Assembly: GCA_023242925.1 (NCBI GenBank)
Contig: CP096134.1
Coordinates: 3,863,501-3,927,500 of the forward strand
Reading direction: 5' to 3'
DNA length: 64,000 nucleotides
DNA from: Hyphomonadaceae bacterium JAD_PAG50586_4
GTDB lineage: Bacteria > Pseudomonadota > Alphaproteobacteria > Caulobacterales > Aquidulcibacteraceae
Made by a program: the position numbers and the translations under genes
Shown: one piece after another, positions 9,093 through 17,756 of the stretch
Numbering within the stretch: position 1 is the first letter of the stretch
Layout of the letters: each line of letters begins with the position of its first letter
Notes under the pieces: generated by a model
What the model saw: only the letters and a program-made list of their open reading frames with translations
The model's database searches: none
Told to the model about the DNA's origin: nothing

Positions 9093-9539
9093 ATGGATTT
9101 TTCCGCGCCTATCAATGCCTTCGTCGCGGGATTTCCAGATTTCGTCATTCAATTAGGCGTGGCGCTCGGCCTCTTCATCGCCTCGCTGATCATCTACGTC
9201 ATTATGACGCCCCATAAAGAGCTAGCCCTGATCCGCGCTGGCAATCCGTCGGCGTCGCTGGCGTTTGCCGGCGTTGTGGTCGGCCTTGCCATTCCTTTGG
9301 GCTCCTGCCTCGCCCACTCGTTCGGCGTGTGGGATTTGCTGATCTGGGGTGTGGTGACGCTGCTGATCCAGCTGCTGGCGTTCCGTTTTGCCGATATGTT
9401 CCTGCGCGGCCTACCGCGAAGGATTGCGGAAGGCGATGTCGCCGCGGCGGTATTTTTGATGAGCGTGAAGATTGGTTTGGCGCTGATCCTTTCCGGCGCC
9501 GTGGCCGATCCCAATGTGAGCATGATCAGAGGCGGCTGA
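9093..9539 (+). CDS. DUF350 (YjfL-type) membrane protein
   Basis: A 148-aa inner-membrane protein with four helices. It matches DUF350 in IRAGNPSASLAFAGVVVGLA then IPLGSCLAHS, which contains the conserved small-residue loop between helices 2 and 3. DUF350 genes are frequent beside spermidine-synthase-like or protease genes, and their role is unknown. It has a GAGGGAC site and an ATG, and is followed two bases later by a serine protease gene, which suggests the pair works together. Confidence 0.85.
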   Translation: MDFSAPINAFVAGFPDFVIQLGVALGLFIASLIIYVIMTPHKELALIRAGNPSASLAFAGVVVGLAIPLGSCLAHSFGVWDLLIWGVVTLLIQLLAFRFADMFLRGLPRRIAEGDVAAAVFLMSVKIGLALILSGAVADPNVSMIRGG

Positions 9540-9540
9540 T

Positions 9541-10392
9541 TTGTTTCGTCTGATCCCGGACTGGCTGCTCTACATCATCGTCATCGCGGCGGTGGTGTTC
9601 GTGCTGTTCCGCATCGACCAACGCGCGGATGCGCCCGAAGCACTGCCGGACGCGTCGTCGTCGGTGAACGGCTCGTACCTGCCGCCGCCGTCGATCTATG
9701 ATCCCGAAGTGCTGGTGGAAGTCGGGCCTGTGTCTTCAGGCATGGGTTCCGCGTTTGCCATTTCCGAAGAGGGTTGGTGGCTAACGGCGCGCCACGTCGT
9801 CGATGGCTGCGAGCATGTCGGCCTAATCGTTGCGCGCGGCCAAGCTGTGCAAGTTACCGAAGTGAAGCGCGCGCTGTTTGCCGACCTCGCGCTGCTGCGC
9901 ACAGACCAAGCGCCAGTCGCATTGGCAATCGACACGTCTGAACGTGATTTCCAAATTGGCCAACGCGCATTCCATGTCGGCTTCCCGCAAGGCCGCCCGG
10001 GTGAAGCCTATTCACGCTTGATCGGGCGCGAGACGCTCGTTGCGCGTGGCCGATACGATGTGGAGGAGCCGGTCCTCGCTTGGGCCGAGCTTGGCCGCAC
10101 GTCAGGCCTAGGCGGCTCGCTTGCCGGCATTAGCGGGGGCCCCGCGTTTTCGTCGAACGGCCAAGTTATCGGCGTCACCATCGCAGAATCGGCGCGACGT
10201 GGACGGATTTATACGGCCGCGCCCTCTTCGGTGCTGCGCCTACTGCGCGTTGAACAAGTGGAAGCAGTTGGCGCCCCGGCGCCGCGCCTCACGTCAGACA
10301 ATTACGGCCAGCAATCGGACGATTTGCGGCGCGAGCTTGCGGTCGCGCAAGTGGTCTGCGTCGCGCCGGGTGATGGACCGCTGAACAGATGA
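9541..10392 (+). CDS. Membrane-anchored trypsin-like serine protease
   Basis: A 283-aa S1-type protease. One N-terminal helix (about 9-24) anchors it, leaving the catalytic domain outside the inner membrane. The triad is visible: His85 in TARHVVDGC, Asp115 in ADLALLR and Ser198 in GISGGPAF. There is no PDZ domain, so it is shorter than DegP/HtrA. The proposed start is TTG at 9541, immediately after the DUF350 stop and in line with translational coupling. Its stop overlaps the pyrF start. Substrates are unknown; a periplasmic quality-control or regulated-proteolysis role is likely. Confidence 0.83.
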   Translation: MFRLIPDWLLYIIVIAAVVFVLFRIDQRADAPEALPDASSSVNGSYLPPPSIYDPEVLVEVGPVSSGMGSAFAISEEGWWLTARHVVDGCEHVGLIVARGQAVQVTEVKRALFADLALLRTDQAPVALAIDTSERDFQIGQRAFHVGFPQGRPGEAYSRLIGRETLVARGRYDVEEPVLAWAELGRTSGLGGSLAGISGGPAFSSNGQVIGVTIAESARRGRIYTAAPSSVLRLLRVEQVEAVGAPAPRLTSDNYGQQSDDLRRELAVAQVVCVAPGDGPLNR

Positions 10393-11285
10393 CCGCCCCT
10401 TTTGCAGATCGCTTGATCGAAAGCGTTCGCCGTCATAACTCGCCGCTGTGCGTCGGGCTTGATCCCTTCGCCGACAAAATCCCCGCAGCGCTCTTCGGCG
10501 ACGTGCGCGAGGACATGCAGGCGCTGCTGAAGTTCGGCGCCAGCGTGATCGACATCGCGTCGAAGCATTGCGGCGTACTGAAGCCGCAGCTTGGGCTGTT
10601 CGAGCAATTCGGCGAGATGGGCTACGCGGTCGCGCGCATGCTGTGTCAACATGCAAGCGACACCGGAATGATCGTGATCCTCGACGCCAAGCGCGGCGAC
10701 ATCGGCACGACGGCGGAAGGCTATGCGCGCGCGTCGCTCGGGCCGAAGCCCGGCTTCAACGCCGATTGCGTGACGGTGAACCCCTATATGGGCAAGGACA
10801 CGCTGGCGCCGTTCGTATCGCTGGCGCATCGCGAGGGCAAAGGCGTTGCGGTGCTGGTGCGCACGTCCAATCCAGGCGCGGGCGATGTGCAGGACTTGCA
10901 AGTGGGCGGCGCGCCAGTGTGGCGGCGCGTAGCCGAGATGTTGGCGCCGGAAACGCAGGCGCTTCTCGGCGCTAGCAATTGGTCGGGCCTGATGGCGGTG
11001 GCCGGCGCCACCTATCCGGAAGAAGCCCGGGCGCTGCGCGAAGCGATGCCGCACGCTCTGTTCCTTGTGCCCGGCTACGGCGCGCAGGGCGCGAGTGCGA
11101 CGGATGCCGTGGCTGGCTTTGTTGCAAGCGGGAAAGGTTTGGAGGGCGGCGTCGTCAATTCGTCGCGCGGCGTCACCTATCCACAAGACGCGCAGGCCGC
11201 GACCAGCATGGCTGAGTGGCGTAGCGCCATAAATGACGCGATGACTCGCGCGGCTGGGGAACTTCGCGCCGCTGTCACGCGCTGA
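10389..11285 (+). CDS. pyrF: Orotidine 5'-phosphate decarboxylase, type 2
   Basis: Last step of de novo UMP synthesis (OMP to UMP). The 298-aa size and the motif LDAKRGDIGTTAEGYA (about 98-113; the catalytic D-K-x-x-D array) place it in the longer type-2 PyrF subfamily. CVGLDPFADKIP near the N-terminus and VVNSSRGVTYP near the C-terminus (phosphate binding) agree. The ATG overlaps the protease stop (ATGA at 10389-10392). It is followed 78 bases later by the DUF2167 gene. Confidence 0.95.
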   Translation: MTAPFADRLIESVRRHNSPLCVGLDPFADKIPAALFGDVREDMQALLKFGASVIDIASKHCGVLKPQLGLFEQFGEMGYAVARMLCQHASDTGMIVILDAKRGDIGTTAEGYARASLGPKPGFNADCVTVNPYMGKDTLAPFVSLAHREGKGVAVLVRTSNPGAGDVQDLQVGGAPVWRRVAEMLAPETQALLGASNWSGLMAVAGATYPEEARALREAMPHALFLVPGYGAQGASATDAVAGFVASGKGLEGGVVNSSRGVTYPQDAQAATSMAEWRSAINDAMTRAAGELRAAVTR

Positions 11286-11363
11286 TGCGCGACAAAGCTC
11301 GCGAGATTGGTTAATCACCGACTCGGGGAAGCGCCCGGACCGGGCGCGCGAGGGAGACCACCC

Positions 11364-12355
11364 ATGCGCAAGAATGTAACGCGCGCCCTTTTTGCCGCGC
11401 TGGCGATACTTGTCGCCGCACCAGCTTTCGCTGACGGGCCGGGCACAGCCGGACCTGATGTCGCCGCGCCACCGGTGCGCGCAGCGCCCGTGCAACCTGC
11501 ACCGGCGCAAACTCAACCACAGCCGACGGCCGAACCAGCCGCCGCGCCTGCCGCCGGACGCTCGGGATTGATCCCGCTGAACGGCGACGAACTCACCATC
11601 AACGTACCGAACGGCTATCGGCTTTACTCTGCGGAGGAAGCGTACGCCTTCCTGCAGCGCAACAGCGCCGCAGCACCGAGCGGCACTGTGCTTGGCCTGC
11701 TCGCGCCAGCCAACACCGATGTACGCGCCAACAATGTTTGGGCGACGGTGATCTCGTACGATGCAGTCGGCTATGTGCAGGCAGAGACCGCGTCGGGTCT
11801 GAGCGACGCGAACCTTGAAACACAAACGCGCGATGCGCGCGTAGCGCAGAACAAGCCTTTCGAAGGCTTCGCTGTGATGCCGGCGTTTGTTGGCGAAGGT
11901 ACGCCGCAAGTGGTGTGGGCCGAGCGCACGGCCGCACCGGGCGGTGCGCAAGGCAAGGATTTCCGCCACGAGCTGAAATTGCTTGGCCGCTACGGCGTCG
12001 CCACGATGACGAGCATCGGCAGCGCCGATCAGATGCCCGCGATCGAAGCCGCCGCCGCTGATATGCAAAATATGCTGAGCTTCCCGGCTGGCCGCACGCA
12101 TGCGGACTTCCAAGCGGCGAGCGATACGGTGTCGGCCTATTCGGTGCCAGGCTTGGTGACGGGCGTTGCGGCTGAAACGCAGGCACTCGCCGAAACGGCG
12201 GGCTCGGGCGGCGAAGCGCAAACCGCGTTTGGCGGCTTGGCCGGCTATTTCCCTGGATCGCACTGGGCGTCGTCGTGCTTGCGGGCGTTGGCTACATGAT
12301 GATGCGCCGTCGCGATGACGATGATGAGGACGACGAGGAAGAAGCGGCGGCTTGA
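11364..12355 (+). CDS. DUF2167-type exported membrane protein (frameshifted)
   Basis: Signal peptide ending APAFA (about residue 24), a Pro/Ala/Gln-rich linker, then a DUF2167 domain (GDELTINVPNGYRLYSAEEA and NNVWATVISYDAVGYVQ). The first frame ends at 12299 as YFPGSHWASSCLRALAT. One lost C in the CCC at about 12255 restores a second frame with a transmembrane helix (WIALGVVVLAGVGYMMMRRR) and an acidic tail of mixed Asp/Glu ending at 12353-12355. DUF2167 proteins normally have such a C-terminal helix, so the shift is most likely a sequence error. The function is unknown. Start ATG at 11364 with AGGGAGA ahead of it. Confidence 0.75.
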
Positions 12356-12410
12356 GCGCCCGCGTCATGTCGAGAGATTGAGGCGCGGCGAAAGCCGCGC
12401 TTCTTTTGCG

Positions 12411-12752
12411 CTAGGCGATGAATACGCTCTCGTCGCGCAGTTCGATGGCGAAACGCTCCAAAGCTTCGCCATTGCACGGCCCGCCGGCGCAATCGCCGGA
12501 TTCGAGCGCGAAGCTTGCGCCGTGCGCGGTGCAGACGAGAAAACGGCCTTCTTGGATCACCACGCGCCCGTCGGGGCGTTCCATTGGATAGCCGGCGTGT
12601 GGGCAACGATTGCGGAACGCGGCGATCACATCGCCGCGACGCGTGACGACGATCGAAAGCCGCGACTCACCTTCCGCGAAATCGACCACGATCGCGCCGG
12701 GATTTGGCAGCGTATCGACACGCGCCAAGAAGAGGCCAGGCTTGGGCGTCAC
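12411..12752 (-). CDS. Rieske [2Fe-2S] protein
   Basis: A small soluble ferredoxin-like Rieske protein of 113 aa. The cluster ligands are Cys50-x-His52 (CPHAG) and Cys74-x-x-His77 (CTAHGASF), and the second motif ends in the usual GASF. There is no signal or membrane anchor, so it resembles the NirD/ferredoxin component type. Its ATG overlaps the gpsA stop codon. The partner oxygenase or reductase is not in this window. Confidence 0.88.
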   Translation of the reverse strand: MTPKPGLFLARVDTLPNPGAIVVDFAEGESRLSIVVTRRGDVIAAFRNRCPHAGYPMERPDGRVVIQEGRFLVCTAHGASFALESGDCAGGPCNGEALERFAIELRDESVFIA

Positions 12753-13768
12753 ACGCCTTCCGCTTTGAACGGACGCGACAGGAGCGCGACGATCGCGTCA
12801 TCAATACTGATGCGCTCGCCGACGATGGCGTCGACGGCCTGGCAGATCGGCATCTCGACCTTGTATTTCGCCGCAAGCGCCACCACGGCCGGCGCGCTCT
12901 CCATGCCTTCGGCGACGGAGCGGCGTTCGGCGAGAATATCCTTCAGCGCGCGGCCTTCGCCGAGGGCTGCGCCAAGCGAGGTGTTGCGTGAGGTGAGCGA
13001 TGCGCAGGTCAGCACGAGATCGCCCAAGCCGCAGAGGCCGGAGAGCGTCTCCGCTTTGGCGCCCATCGCAAGACCGAGACGCGTGAGTTCGGCGAAGCCA
13101 CGTGTGATGAGGGCGGCGCGCGCGCCGTCGCCTAGCTTGCGGCCTTCAGCGACGCCACAGGCGATGGCGATGACATTCTTCACCGCGCCGCCGATTTCGG
13201 CGCCAATGAGATCGTCAGCGACGTAGGGCCGAAACGCCGGCAGCCCGATCGTCGCAACAATGCGCTGCGCGAGCACGACATCGGGGCTGGCGATCGTGAT
13301 CGCCGTGGGCAAACCACGCGCGACGTCCTTGGCGAAGCCAGGGCCCGAGAGCACGGCGGGACCGATCTCGGGCAACTCTTCCTTCAATACATCGGTCATA
13401 AGCGCCAGCGAGCCACGCTCGACGCCTTTGGCGCACAGCACCAACGGCGCCCCAGGCTGCAGATGCGGGCGGGCGCTGCGCAGGACGCTGCGCATGTGCT
13501 GAGCCGGCGGGACAGCGAGGATAAGCTCAGCCATGGCGGCTTCGGCGAGATCGGCGGTGGCGCGGATTGCGGGGCTCAGCGGGATACCGGGCAGGAAGAG
13601 CGGGTTCTCGTGCGCCTGGTTGATGCCCAGGACCACTTCCGGTTCCCGCGCCCAGATCAGCACGTTGCGGCCAGCAGAAGCCGCGACTTGGGCCAAAGCC
13701 GTTCCCCAAGCGCCCGCCCCAAGGACGGCCACGGTTTGGTAGGCCTGGATCACAACTGAATCCTTCAT
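12749..13768 (-). CDS. gpsA: NAD(P)H-dependent glycerol-3-phosphate dehydrogenase
   Basis: Makes sn-glycerol-3-phosphate from DHAP for phospholipid synthesis; cytosolic. From the ATG at 13766-13768 the protein is 339 aa, the normal size. GAGAWGTAL (17-25) is the nucleotide loop, and VLSGPGFAKDVARGLPTA and GAVKNVIAIACGVAEG carry the catalytic lysine region. The frame is open further upstream, but that region overlaps the divergent tetR start, so the shorter form is preferred. It is divergently transcribed from tetR across only 25 bases. Confidence 0.94.
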   Translation of the reverse strand: MKDSVVIQAYQTVAVLGAGAWGTALAQVAASAGRNVLIWAREPEVVLGINQAHENPLFLPGIPLSPAIRATADLAEAAMAELILAVPPAQHMRSVLRSARPHLQPGAPLVLCAKGVERGSLALMTDVLKEELPEIGPAVLSGPGFAKDVARGLPTAITIASPDVVLAQRIVATIGLPAFRPYVADDLIGAEIGGAVKNVIAIACGVAEGRKLGDGARAALITRGFAELTRLGLAMGAKAETLSGLCGLGDLVLTCASLTSRNTSLGAALGEGRALKDILAERRSVAEGMESAPAVVALAAKYKVEMPICQAVDAIVGERISIDDAIVALLSRPFKAEGV

Positions 13769-13793
13769 TGATCGTTCAATAAAAACCGCATAA
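13761..13793. promoter_or_regulatory. Divergent gpsA/tetR control region with TTCAWTRA-like half-sites
   Basis: The 25 bases between gpsA and tetR plus the first gpsA codons contain TTCATTGAT and CGTTCAATAA next to each other. The reverse strand reads TTATTGAACGA, an 11-mer that recurs at 14441-14451 downstream of tetR. A shared element at both edges of a TetR gene is a reasonable operator candidate. TetR itself starts with almost no leader. Confidence 0.4.
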
Positions 13794-14393
13794 ATGGAAG
13801 GGATGGACGAAAAGACAGCCACGCGCGACCGCATTCTCCAGGCGGCCATGAACCGCATCAAGCATTACGGCTATGGCAAAACAACCATGGCCGAGATTGC
13901 GGCCGATTGCGATATGTCGCCGGGCAACATCTATCGCTTCTTCGAAGCCAAGATCGATATCGCCGAGGCGATGGCGCGCAAGCATTACGCTGAAGAACAG
14001 GCTGAAATGGCCGCGATCGCGCGTAAGAAGGAATGGCCCGCCGATAAGCGTCTGCGCGAGATTTTCTTCAAGAGAATGCGCGATTCCTTCTGCATGTTCG
14101 AGGAAAACGCCAAAATCCTCGAGGTGGCGGAAGTGCTGGTTCGCGAGCGTCCGCTGTTTTCAAACGAGCAATTGGCGTTGGAGCGCGTGTTTCTCTCCGC
14201 GCTGCTGGAAGAAGGCGAGCAAGCCGGCCTGTTCGCACCAGGCGACCATATGTTCAACGCCGAGATGATGCAGGCCGCGACGATGAAATTCGGCGTGCCG
14301 CAGCTCTTTTCGAAGCTCACCCTACCCAAACTGGAGCGGGAGCTTGAGGGCGTGCTGAACCTCGTTCTGCACGGCGTCTACGCACGCAAGTAA
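13794..14393 (+). CDS. TetR/AcrR-family transcriptional regulator
   Basis: A 199-aa one-component repressor-type regulator. The N-terminal helix-turn-helix is clear (RDRILQAAMNRIKHYGYGKT, then TMAEIAADCDMSPGNIYRFF, about residues 11-50). The rest is an all-helical ligand and dimer domain with a C-terminal part typical of the alphaproteobacterial TetR group with a long C-terminal helix. The ligand is unknown. No good ribosome-binding site precedes the ATG, and the transcript may be leaderless. The neighbours that might be regulated are gpsA (divergent) and the two 38-aa microproteins downstream. Confidence 0.88.
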   Translation: MEGMDEKTATRDRILQAAMNRIKHYGYGKTTMAEIAADCDMSPGNIYRFFEAKIDIAEAMARKHYAEEQAEMAAIARKKEWPADKRLREIFFKRMRDSFCMFEENAKILEVAEVLVRERPLFSNEQLALERVFLSALLEEGEQAGLFAPGDHMFNAEMMQAATMKFGVPQLFSKLTLPKLERELEGVLNLVLHGVYARK

Positions 14394-14440
14394 ACCTAAT
14401 CGTGGGTCGCCGCCGCGTGAGCGAAATGTTTGTTACGCAA

Positions 14441-14472
14441 TTATTGAACGAAAACGATTTTATTCATTGATT
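14441..14472. promoter_or_regulatory. Second copy of the tetR-region motif
   Basis: TTATTGAACGA, then an A/T-rich spacer, then TTCATTGAT. Both pieces also occur in the gpsA/tetR gap. It sits about 60-90 bases upstream of the first 38-aa microprotein, where a repressor would act on that gene. Confidence 0.4.
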
Positions 14473-14532
14473 ATGTGACAGCGTCAGGGTACATACAATC
14501 CACCGAACAACGACAAGCCCTGGAGAGCCCCA

Positions 14533-14649
14533 ATGACCGCCACCCGCCCTTCGCACCTGATGAGCATCAGCTTCGTTCTCGCCGCCGCCTTTTTGGTCGC
14601 CGCTGCGATGAGCCCGATCTTCGAAATCGCGGCCCGCGTGGTCGCCTAA
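14533..14649 (+). CDS. 38-aa membrane microprotein, copy 1
   Basis: ATG at 14533 with a CTGGAGAG site. The product begins MTATRPSHLMSI, has a hydrophobic helix (SFVLAAAFLVAAAMSPIF) and ends EIAARVVA. It is the same length (38 aa) as a second frame 235 bases downstream, and both end in AARVVA, so they are paralogues. No known family is recognised. One helix with a short C-terminal tail suggests a small inner-membrane protein. It has its own hairpin terminator. Because length, helix position and C-terminus are conserved between two copies with different DNA, it is very likely a real gene. Confidence 0.7.
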   Translation: MTATRPSHLMSISFVLAAAFLVAAAMSPIFEIAARVVA

Positions 14650-14695
14650 AGTTTCTGCCTAGGCGCGCCTCCCAGCGCGCCCTGTCCCTTGTGCA

Positions 14696-14729
14696 GGCGC
14701 GAAGGCTTCGGTCTTCGCGCCTCTCTTTT
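14696..14729 (+). terminator. Terminator between the two microprotein genes
   Basis: A perfect 9-bp stem GGCGCGAAG / CTTCGCGCC with an 8-nt loop, then TCTCTTTT. It separates copy 1 from copy 2, so the second must have its own promoter in 14730-14880. Confidence 0.85.
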
Positions 14730-14883
14730 GCCCGCAATTATGGATCGCTATTAACGATTTTCCTTGCAAAATTGCATACCAGGGCTGGTTTTTGCTGGGT
14801 ATCGCTCAAGCATGGCAAAGATTATCTACCTGCTATCGGTGTTCGCACATGCAGCATCGACTCACTTATGAGGGGAATTTCTA

Positions 14884-15000
14884 ATGTCTGCGCAAGACCT
14901 GCCTGCCACCGCTCGGGCGCTGTCCGTCGTGGTCGCGATCGCACTGGTCGCCACCGCGCTGGCGCCGTTGTTGTTCGCTGCCGCGCGCGTCGTGGCCTAA
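14884..15000 (+). CDS. 38-aa membrane microprotein, copy 2
   Basis: ATG at 14884 behind GAGGGGAA. The sequence starts MSAQDLPATARAL, has the helix SVVVAIALVATALAPLLF and ends AAARVVA. It aligns with copy 1 end to end without gaps. The stop codon (14998-15000) overlaps the convergent tsaD stop. A palindrome GCAAAATTGC lies upstream (about 14765) and may belong to its promoter. Unknown function; possibly a stress- or membrane-related regulatory peptide (inference). Confidence 0.68.
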   Translation: MSAQDLPATARALSVVVAIALVATALAPLLFAAARVVA

Positions 15001-16088
15001 GCTTTTGCTCCCTTGCGTCCCGGCTTGTGGCTGGGACGCAAGCGGGCGGCGGCCTCGTCCAACGGCCAGCGTGGCCGGGCTGGAAATGACAGGTCGTCAC
15101 TAAATCCCAGCCGCAATCTTTCAGCCCCAGCCAAAGCGATCATCGCCGCATTGTCGGTGCACCATTTGAGCGGCGGGGCAATAAAGTCGTAATTCCGATC
15201 CACCGCCAGAGCTTCAAGCCGGCCTCGGATCGCCTGATTGGCCGCCACACCGCCGGCCGCCACCAATCTTCCCTTGGCGCCCCAAACCGTATCGAACGCC
15301 CGCATCGCGTTGCGCGTGCGGTCGGTGATGATGTCGAGCACGGCCACTTGGAAGCTGGCGCAGAGATCGGCTTTGTCCTGGTCGGTGAGCACGCCAAGCC
15401 CCGCCACTTCACGCGCGCAGGCAGTCTTGAGACCGGCGAAAGAAAAGTCACAGCCCTCGCGGCCGAGCAGCGGACGCGGCAACGCAAAACGCTTCGGATC
15501 ACCGTTTTTGGCGGCTTTTTCCACGAACGGCCCGCCAGGGAAGCCGAGATCGAGCAGTTTGGCGAGCTTGTCGAAGGCTTCGCCGAGCGCATCATCGATA
15601 GTGGAACCGAGGCGGTGATAGACGCCGACGTCCAACACCGAGATGAATTGGCAATGGCCGCCTGAAACCAGCAGCAAGAGGTACGGGAAGGTCGCGCCGC
15701 CCTCGGCCAAGCGCGGGCTGAGCGCGTGGCCTTCGAGGTGGTTCACACCAATCAGCGGCTTGTTGTGGGCAAGCGCAATGGCCTTCCCGGCCAGTAGCCC
15801 GACCATGACGCCGCCAATCAAGCCGGGGCCGGCTGTTGCCGCCACACCATCCAAATCAGCAAAATTCATCCCCGCGTCGGCCATCGCCGCCTTGATGGTT
15901 CCATCGAGCCCTTCGACGTGGGCGCGGGCGGCAATCTCGGGGACGACGCCCCGGTACGGCGCGTGGTGGGCGGCCTGGCCGAGGACGACGTCGGAGAGCA
16001 CGTGCGGGCCGGTCTCATCCAGGCGCAACACGGCCGCTGCGGTTTCGTCGCAGCTGGTCTCGATGCCGAGGATGGTGAGGGGCTTCAT
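14997..16088 (-). CDS. tsaD: tRNA N6-adenosine threonylcarbamoyltransferase
   Basis: Kae1/Qri7-type enzyme that transfers the threonylcarbamoyl group to A37 of ANN-decoding tRNAs; works with TsaB, TsaC and TsaE. The 363-aa protein starts LGIETSCDETAAAV and has the metal motif HLEGH (117-121), LLLLVSGGHCQ and the closing AGGVAANQAIR region. It is divergent from hemC. Its last codons contain a perfect 10-bp inverted repeat (15012-15042, CTTGCGTCCC / GGGACGCAAG) without a U-run. Confidence 0.96.
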   Translation of the reverse strand: MKPLTILGIETSCDETAAAVLRLDETGPHVLSDVVLGQAAHHAPYRGVVPEIAARAHVEGLDGTIKAAMADAGMNFADLDGVAATAGPGLIGGVMVGLLAGKAIALAHNKPLIGVNHLEGHALSPRLAEGGATFPYLLLLVSGGHCQFISVLDVGVYHRLGSTIDDALGEAFDKLAKLLDLGFPGGPFVEKAAKNGDPKRFALPRPLLGREGCDFSFAGLKTACAREVAGLGVLTDQDKADLCASFQVAVLDIITDRTRNAMRAFDTVWGAKGRLVAAGGVAANQAIRGRLEALAVDRNYDFIAPPLKWCTDNAAMIALAGAERLRLGFSDDLSFPARPRWPLDEAAARLRPSHKPGRKGAKA

Positions 16089-16140
16089 CGCGGCTCATTT
16101 GGCGCGTTCCCCGCGCCGCGCCAGCGGCTAAGTGCAAGTT

Positions 16141-17082
16141 ATGGCTGTTCTCTTCCGCATCGGTGCGCGTGGCTCGAAGCTTTCGCTGGCGCAGACCGAG
16201 CAGACGCGCGCGCGTTGGGCAGCGCTGCTGGGTGTGGAGACAAGCGCGCTGGAGATCGTGCCGATCGTCACGACGGGCGACACGATCCAGGATCGAAGGT
16301 TAATCGAATCCGGCGGCAAAGGGCTCTTCACCAAGGAGCTCGATGAAGCGCTGCTCGATGGCCGCATTGATGTTGGCATTCATTCACTAAAGGATCTGCC
16401 GACGCGTTTGCCGGATGGCATCGTGCTCGCGTGCGTGCCGGAGCGCGAAGATCCGCGCGATGCATTCGTGAGCTTGAAGGCGAAGAGCCTGGCGGAGCTG
16501 CCGGCTGGCGCGAATGTCGGCACCGCGAGTTTGCGACGCCAAGCGCAGGTGCTCTACGCGAGGCCTGATCTCGGCGTCGTGACGCTGCGCGGCAATGTCG
16601 ATACACGCTTGAAGAAATTGGAAGCTGGCGATGCGGACGCGACGTTCTTGGCGCTGGCAGGATTGAAGCGTTTGGGTCTCGATAGCCGCGCGGCAAGCTT
16701 GGTTGATCCAATCGAGACCCCGCCTGCCGCATGCCAAGGCGCGCTTGCGATCACGGCGCGCGCGGACGATGCGCGCACGCTGGACGCGTTGGCGAAATTT
16801 GAAGATGCGAACGCACGCACCGAAGTTGAAGCAGAGCGCGCGTTTTTGGAAGCGCTCGACGGCTCGTGCCGCACGCCGATTGGCGCGCTAGCGCGGGTGA
16901 ATGGCGAGGAATTGCGCTTTGTCGGCGAAACGCTGACGCCGGATGGAACGGCGCGTTGGCGGCGCACGGAGACGATTGCGGTCGGTGCGGATGCGATCGG
17001 GCAAGCGCGCGCCTTGGGCGCAAAGCTGGGCGGCGAAATTCGCGACGAGGCAGGCGACGCTATCGTGATGGACAAAGGGTGA
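16141..17082 (+). CDS. hemC: Hydroxymethylbilane synthase (porphobilinogen deaminase)
   Basis: Condenses four porphobilinogens into hydroxymethylbilane for haem synthesis; cytosolic. It begins FRIGARGSKLSLAQT and includes GGKGLFTKELDEALL, HSLKDLPT and TASLRRQAQ (substrate-binding arginines). The dipyrromethane cofactor cysteine is in GSCRTPIGA (Cys243). The ATG at 16141 is preferred over a GTG nine bases upstream because it brings the N-terminus to the usual length. Its stop overlaps the hemD GTG. Confidence 0.95.
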   Translation: MAVLFRIGARGSKLSLAQTEQTRARWAALLGVETSALEIVPIVTTGDTIQDRRLIESGGKGLFTKELDEALLDGRIDVGIHSLKDLPTRLPDGIVLACVPEREDPRDAFVSLKAKSLAELPAGANVGTASLRRQAQVLYARPDLGVVTLRGNVDTRLKKLEAGDADATFLALAGLKRLGLDSRAASLVDPIETPPAACQGALAITARADDARTLDALAKFEDANARTEVEAERAFLEALDGSCRTPIGALARVNGEELRFVGETLTPDGTARWRRTETIAVGADAIGQARALGAKLGGEIRDEAGDAIVMDKG

Positions 17083-17756
17083 AGCGCATCGCCATCACGC
17101 GCGCGATGCCGGAAGCGGAGGTTACCGCGCAACGCGTGCGTGATCTCGGCGCGGAGCCTGTGATCGCGCCGCTGCTGACGATTGTGCCGTGCGGGTACGA
17201 TACCAACATTGAGGGCGCGCAGGCGCTGATCTTCACCAGCATCAACGGCGTGCGCGCGTTTCCGGCGATCCGTGAAGCGCAAGACAAGATCATCCTGGCG
17301 GTGGGCGACGCCACAGCGGCAGCCGCGCGCGCGGCCGGGCACAAGGACGTGCGCTCGGCCGGCGGCGATGTGACCTCACTGACCGCGCTCGCGAAAACGA
17401 TCCTTGATCCGGCGAAGGGCAAAATCATTCATATCGCGGGCGAACACATTGCCGGCGATTTAGCGGGCGAGTTGCAACGCGCGGGCCATCAGATCGAACG
17501 GCGCACCGCGTATGCGGCGGTGCAGGCGAGCGTGCTGCCGCCGCAACTCACAGAAGCTTTGGATATCGTGCTGTTTTACAGCGCTCGCGCGGCCGAGGCG
17601 TTCTTGGCGCTGGGCGCGCCCAATGCGGCGCAACTCACAGCCGCCTGCATGAGCCCTGGCGTGGCTGAAAAAGCGGCGAAAACCACCTGGAAGCGCATAA
17701 TCGTGGCGCCCGCGCCACGCGAAGACGATCTCTTGCGCGTCACACTCCAAGAGTAA
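17079..17756 (+). CDS. hemD: Uroporphyrinogen-III synthase
   Basis: Cyclises hydroxymethylbilane to uroporphyrinogen III. The start is GTG at 17079, overlapping the hemC stop by four bases, giving 225 aa. The sequence is divergent, as is normal for HemD, but it keeps RAMPEAEVTAQRVRDLGAEP and ALIFTSINGVRAF. It also has AVGDATAAAARAAG and IVLFYSARAAEAF in the expected order of the two lobes. The hemC-hemD pairing supports the call. The longer open frame from 16866 overlaps hemC and is not used. Confidence 0.92.
   Translation: MKRIAITRAMPEAEVTAQRVRDLGAEPVIAPLLTIVPCGYDTNIEGAQALIFTSINGVRAFPAIREAQDKIILAVGDATAAAARAAGHKDVRSAGGDVTSLTALAKTILDPAKGKIIHIAGEHIAGDLAGELQRAGHQIERRTAYAAVQASVLPPQLTEALDIVLFYSARAAEAFLALGAPNAAQLTAACMSPGVAEKAAKTTWKRIIVAPAPREDDLLRVTLQE

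Noticed and set aside
14467..14499. Sigma-70 promoter TTGATT / TACAAT before microprotein 1
   Set aside because: The 21-base spacing is too long for a standard promoter.
15012..15042. Perfect 10-bp hairpin as a tsaD terminator
   Set aside because: It lies inside the tsaD coding region and has no U-run on either strand.
16866..17756. Long form of hemD starting inside hemC
   Set aside because: The extra N-terminus is out-of-frame hemC; the GTG at 17079 gives the normal length.
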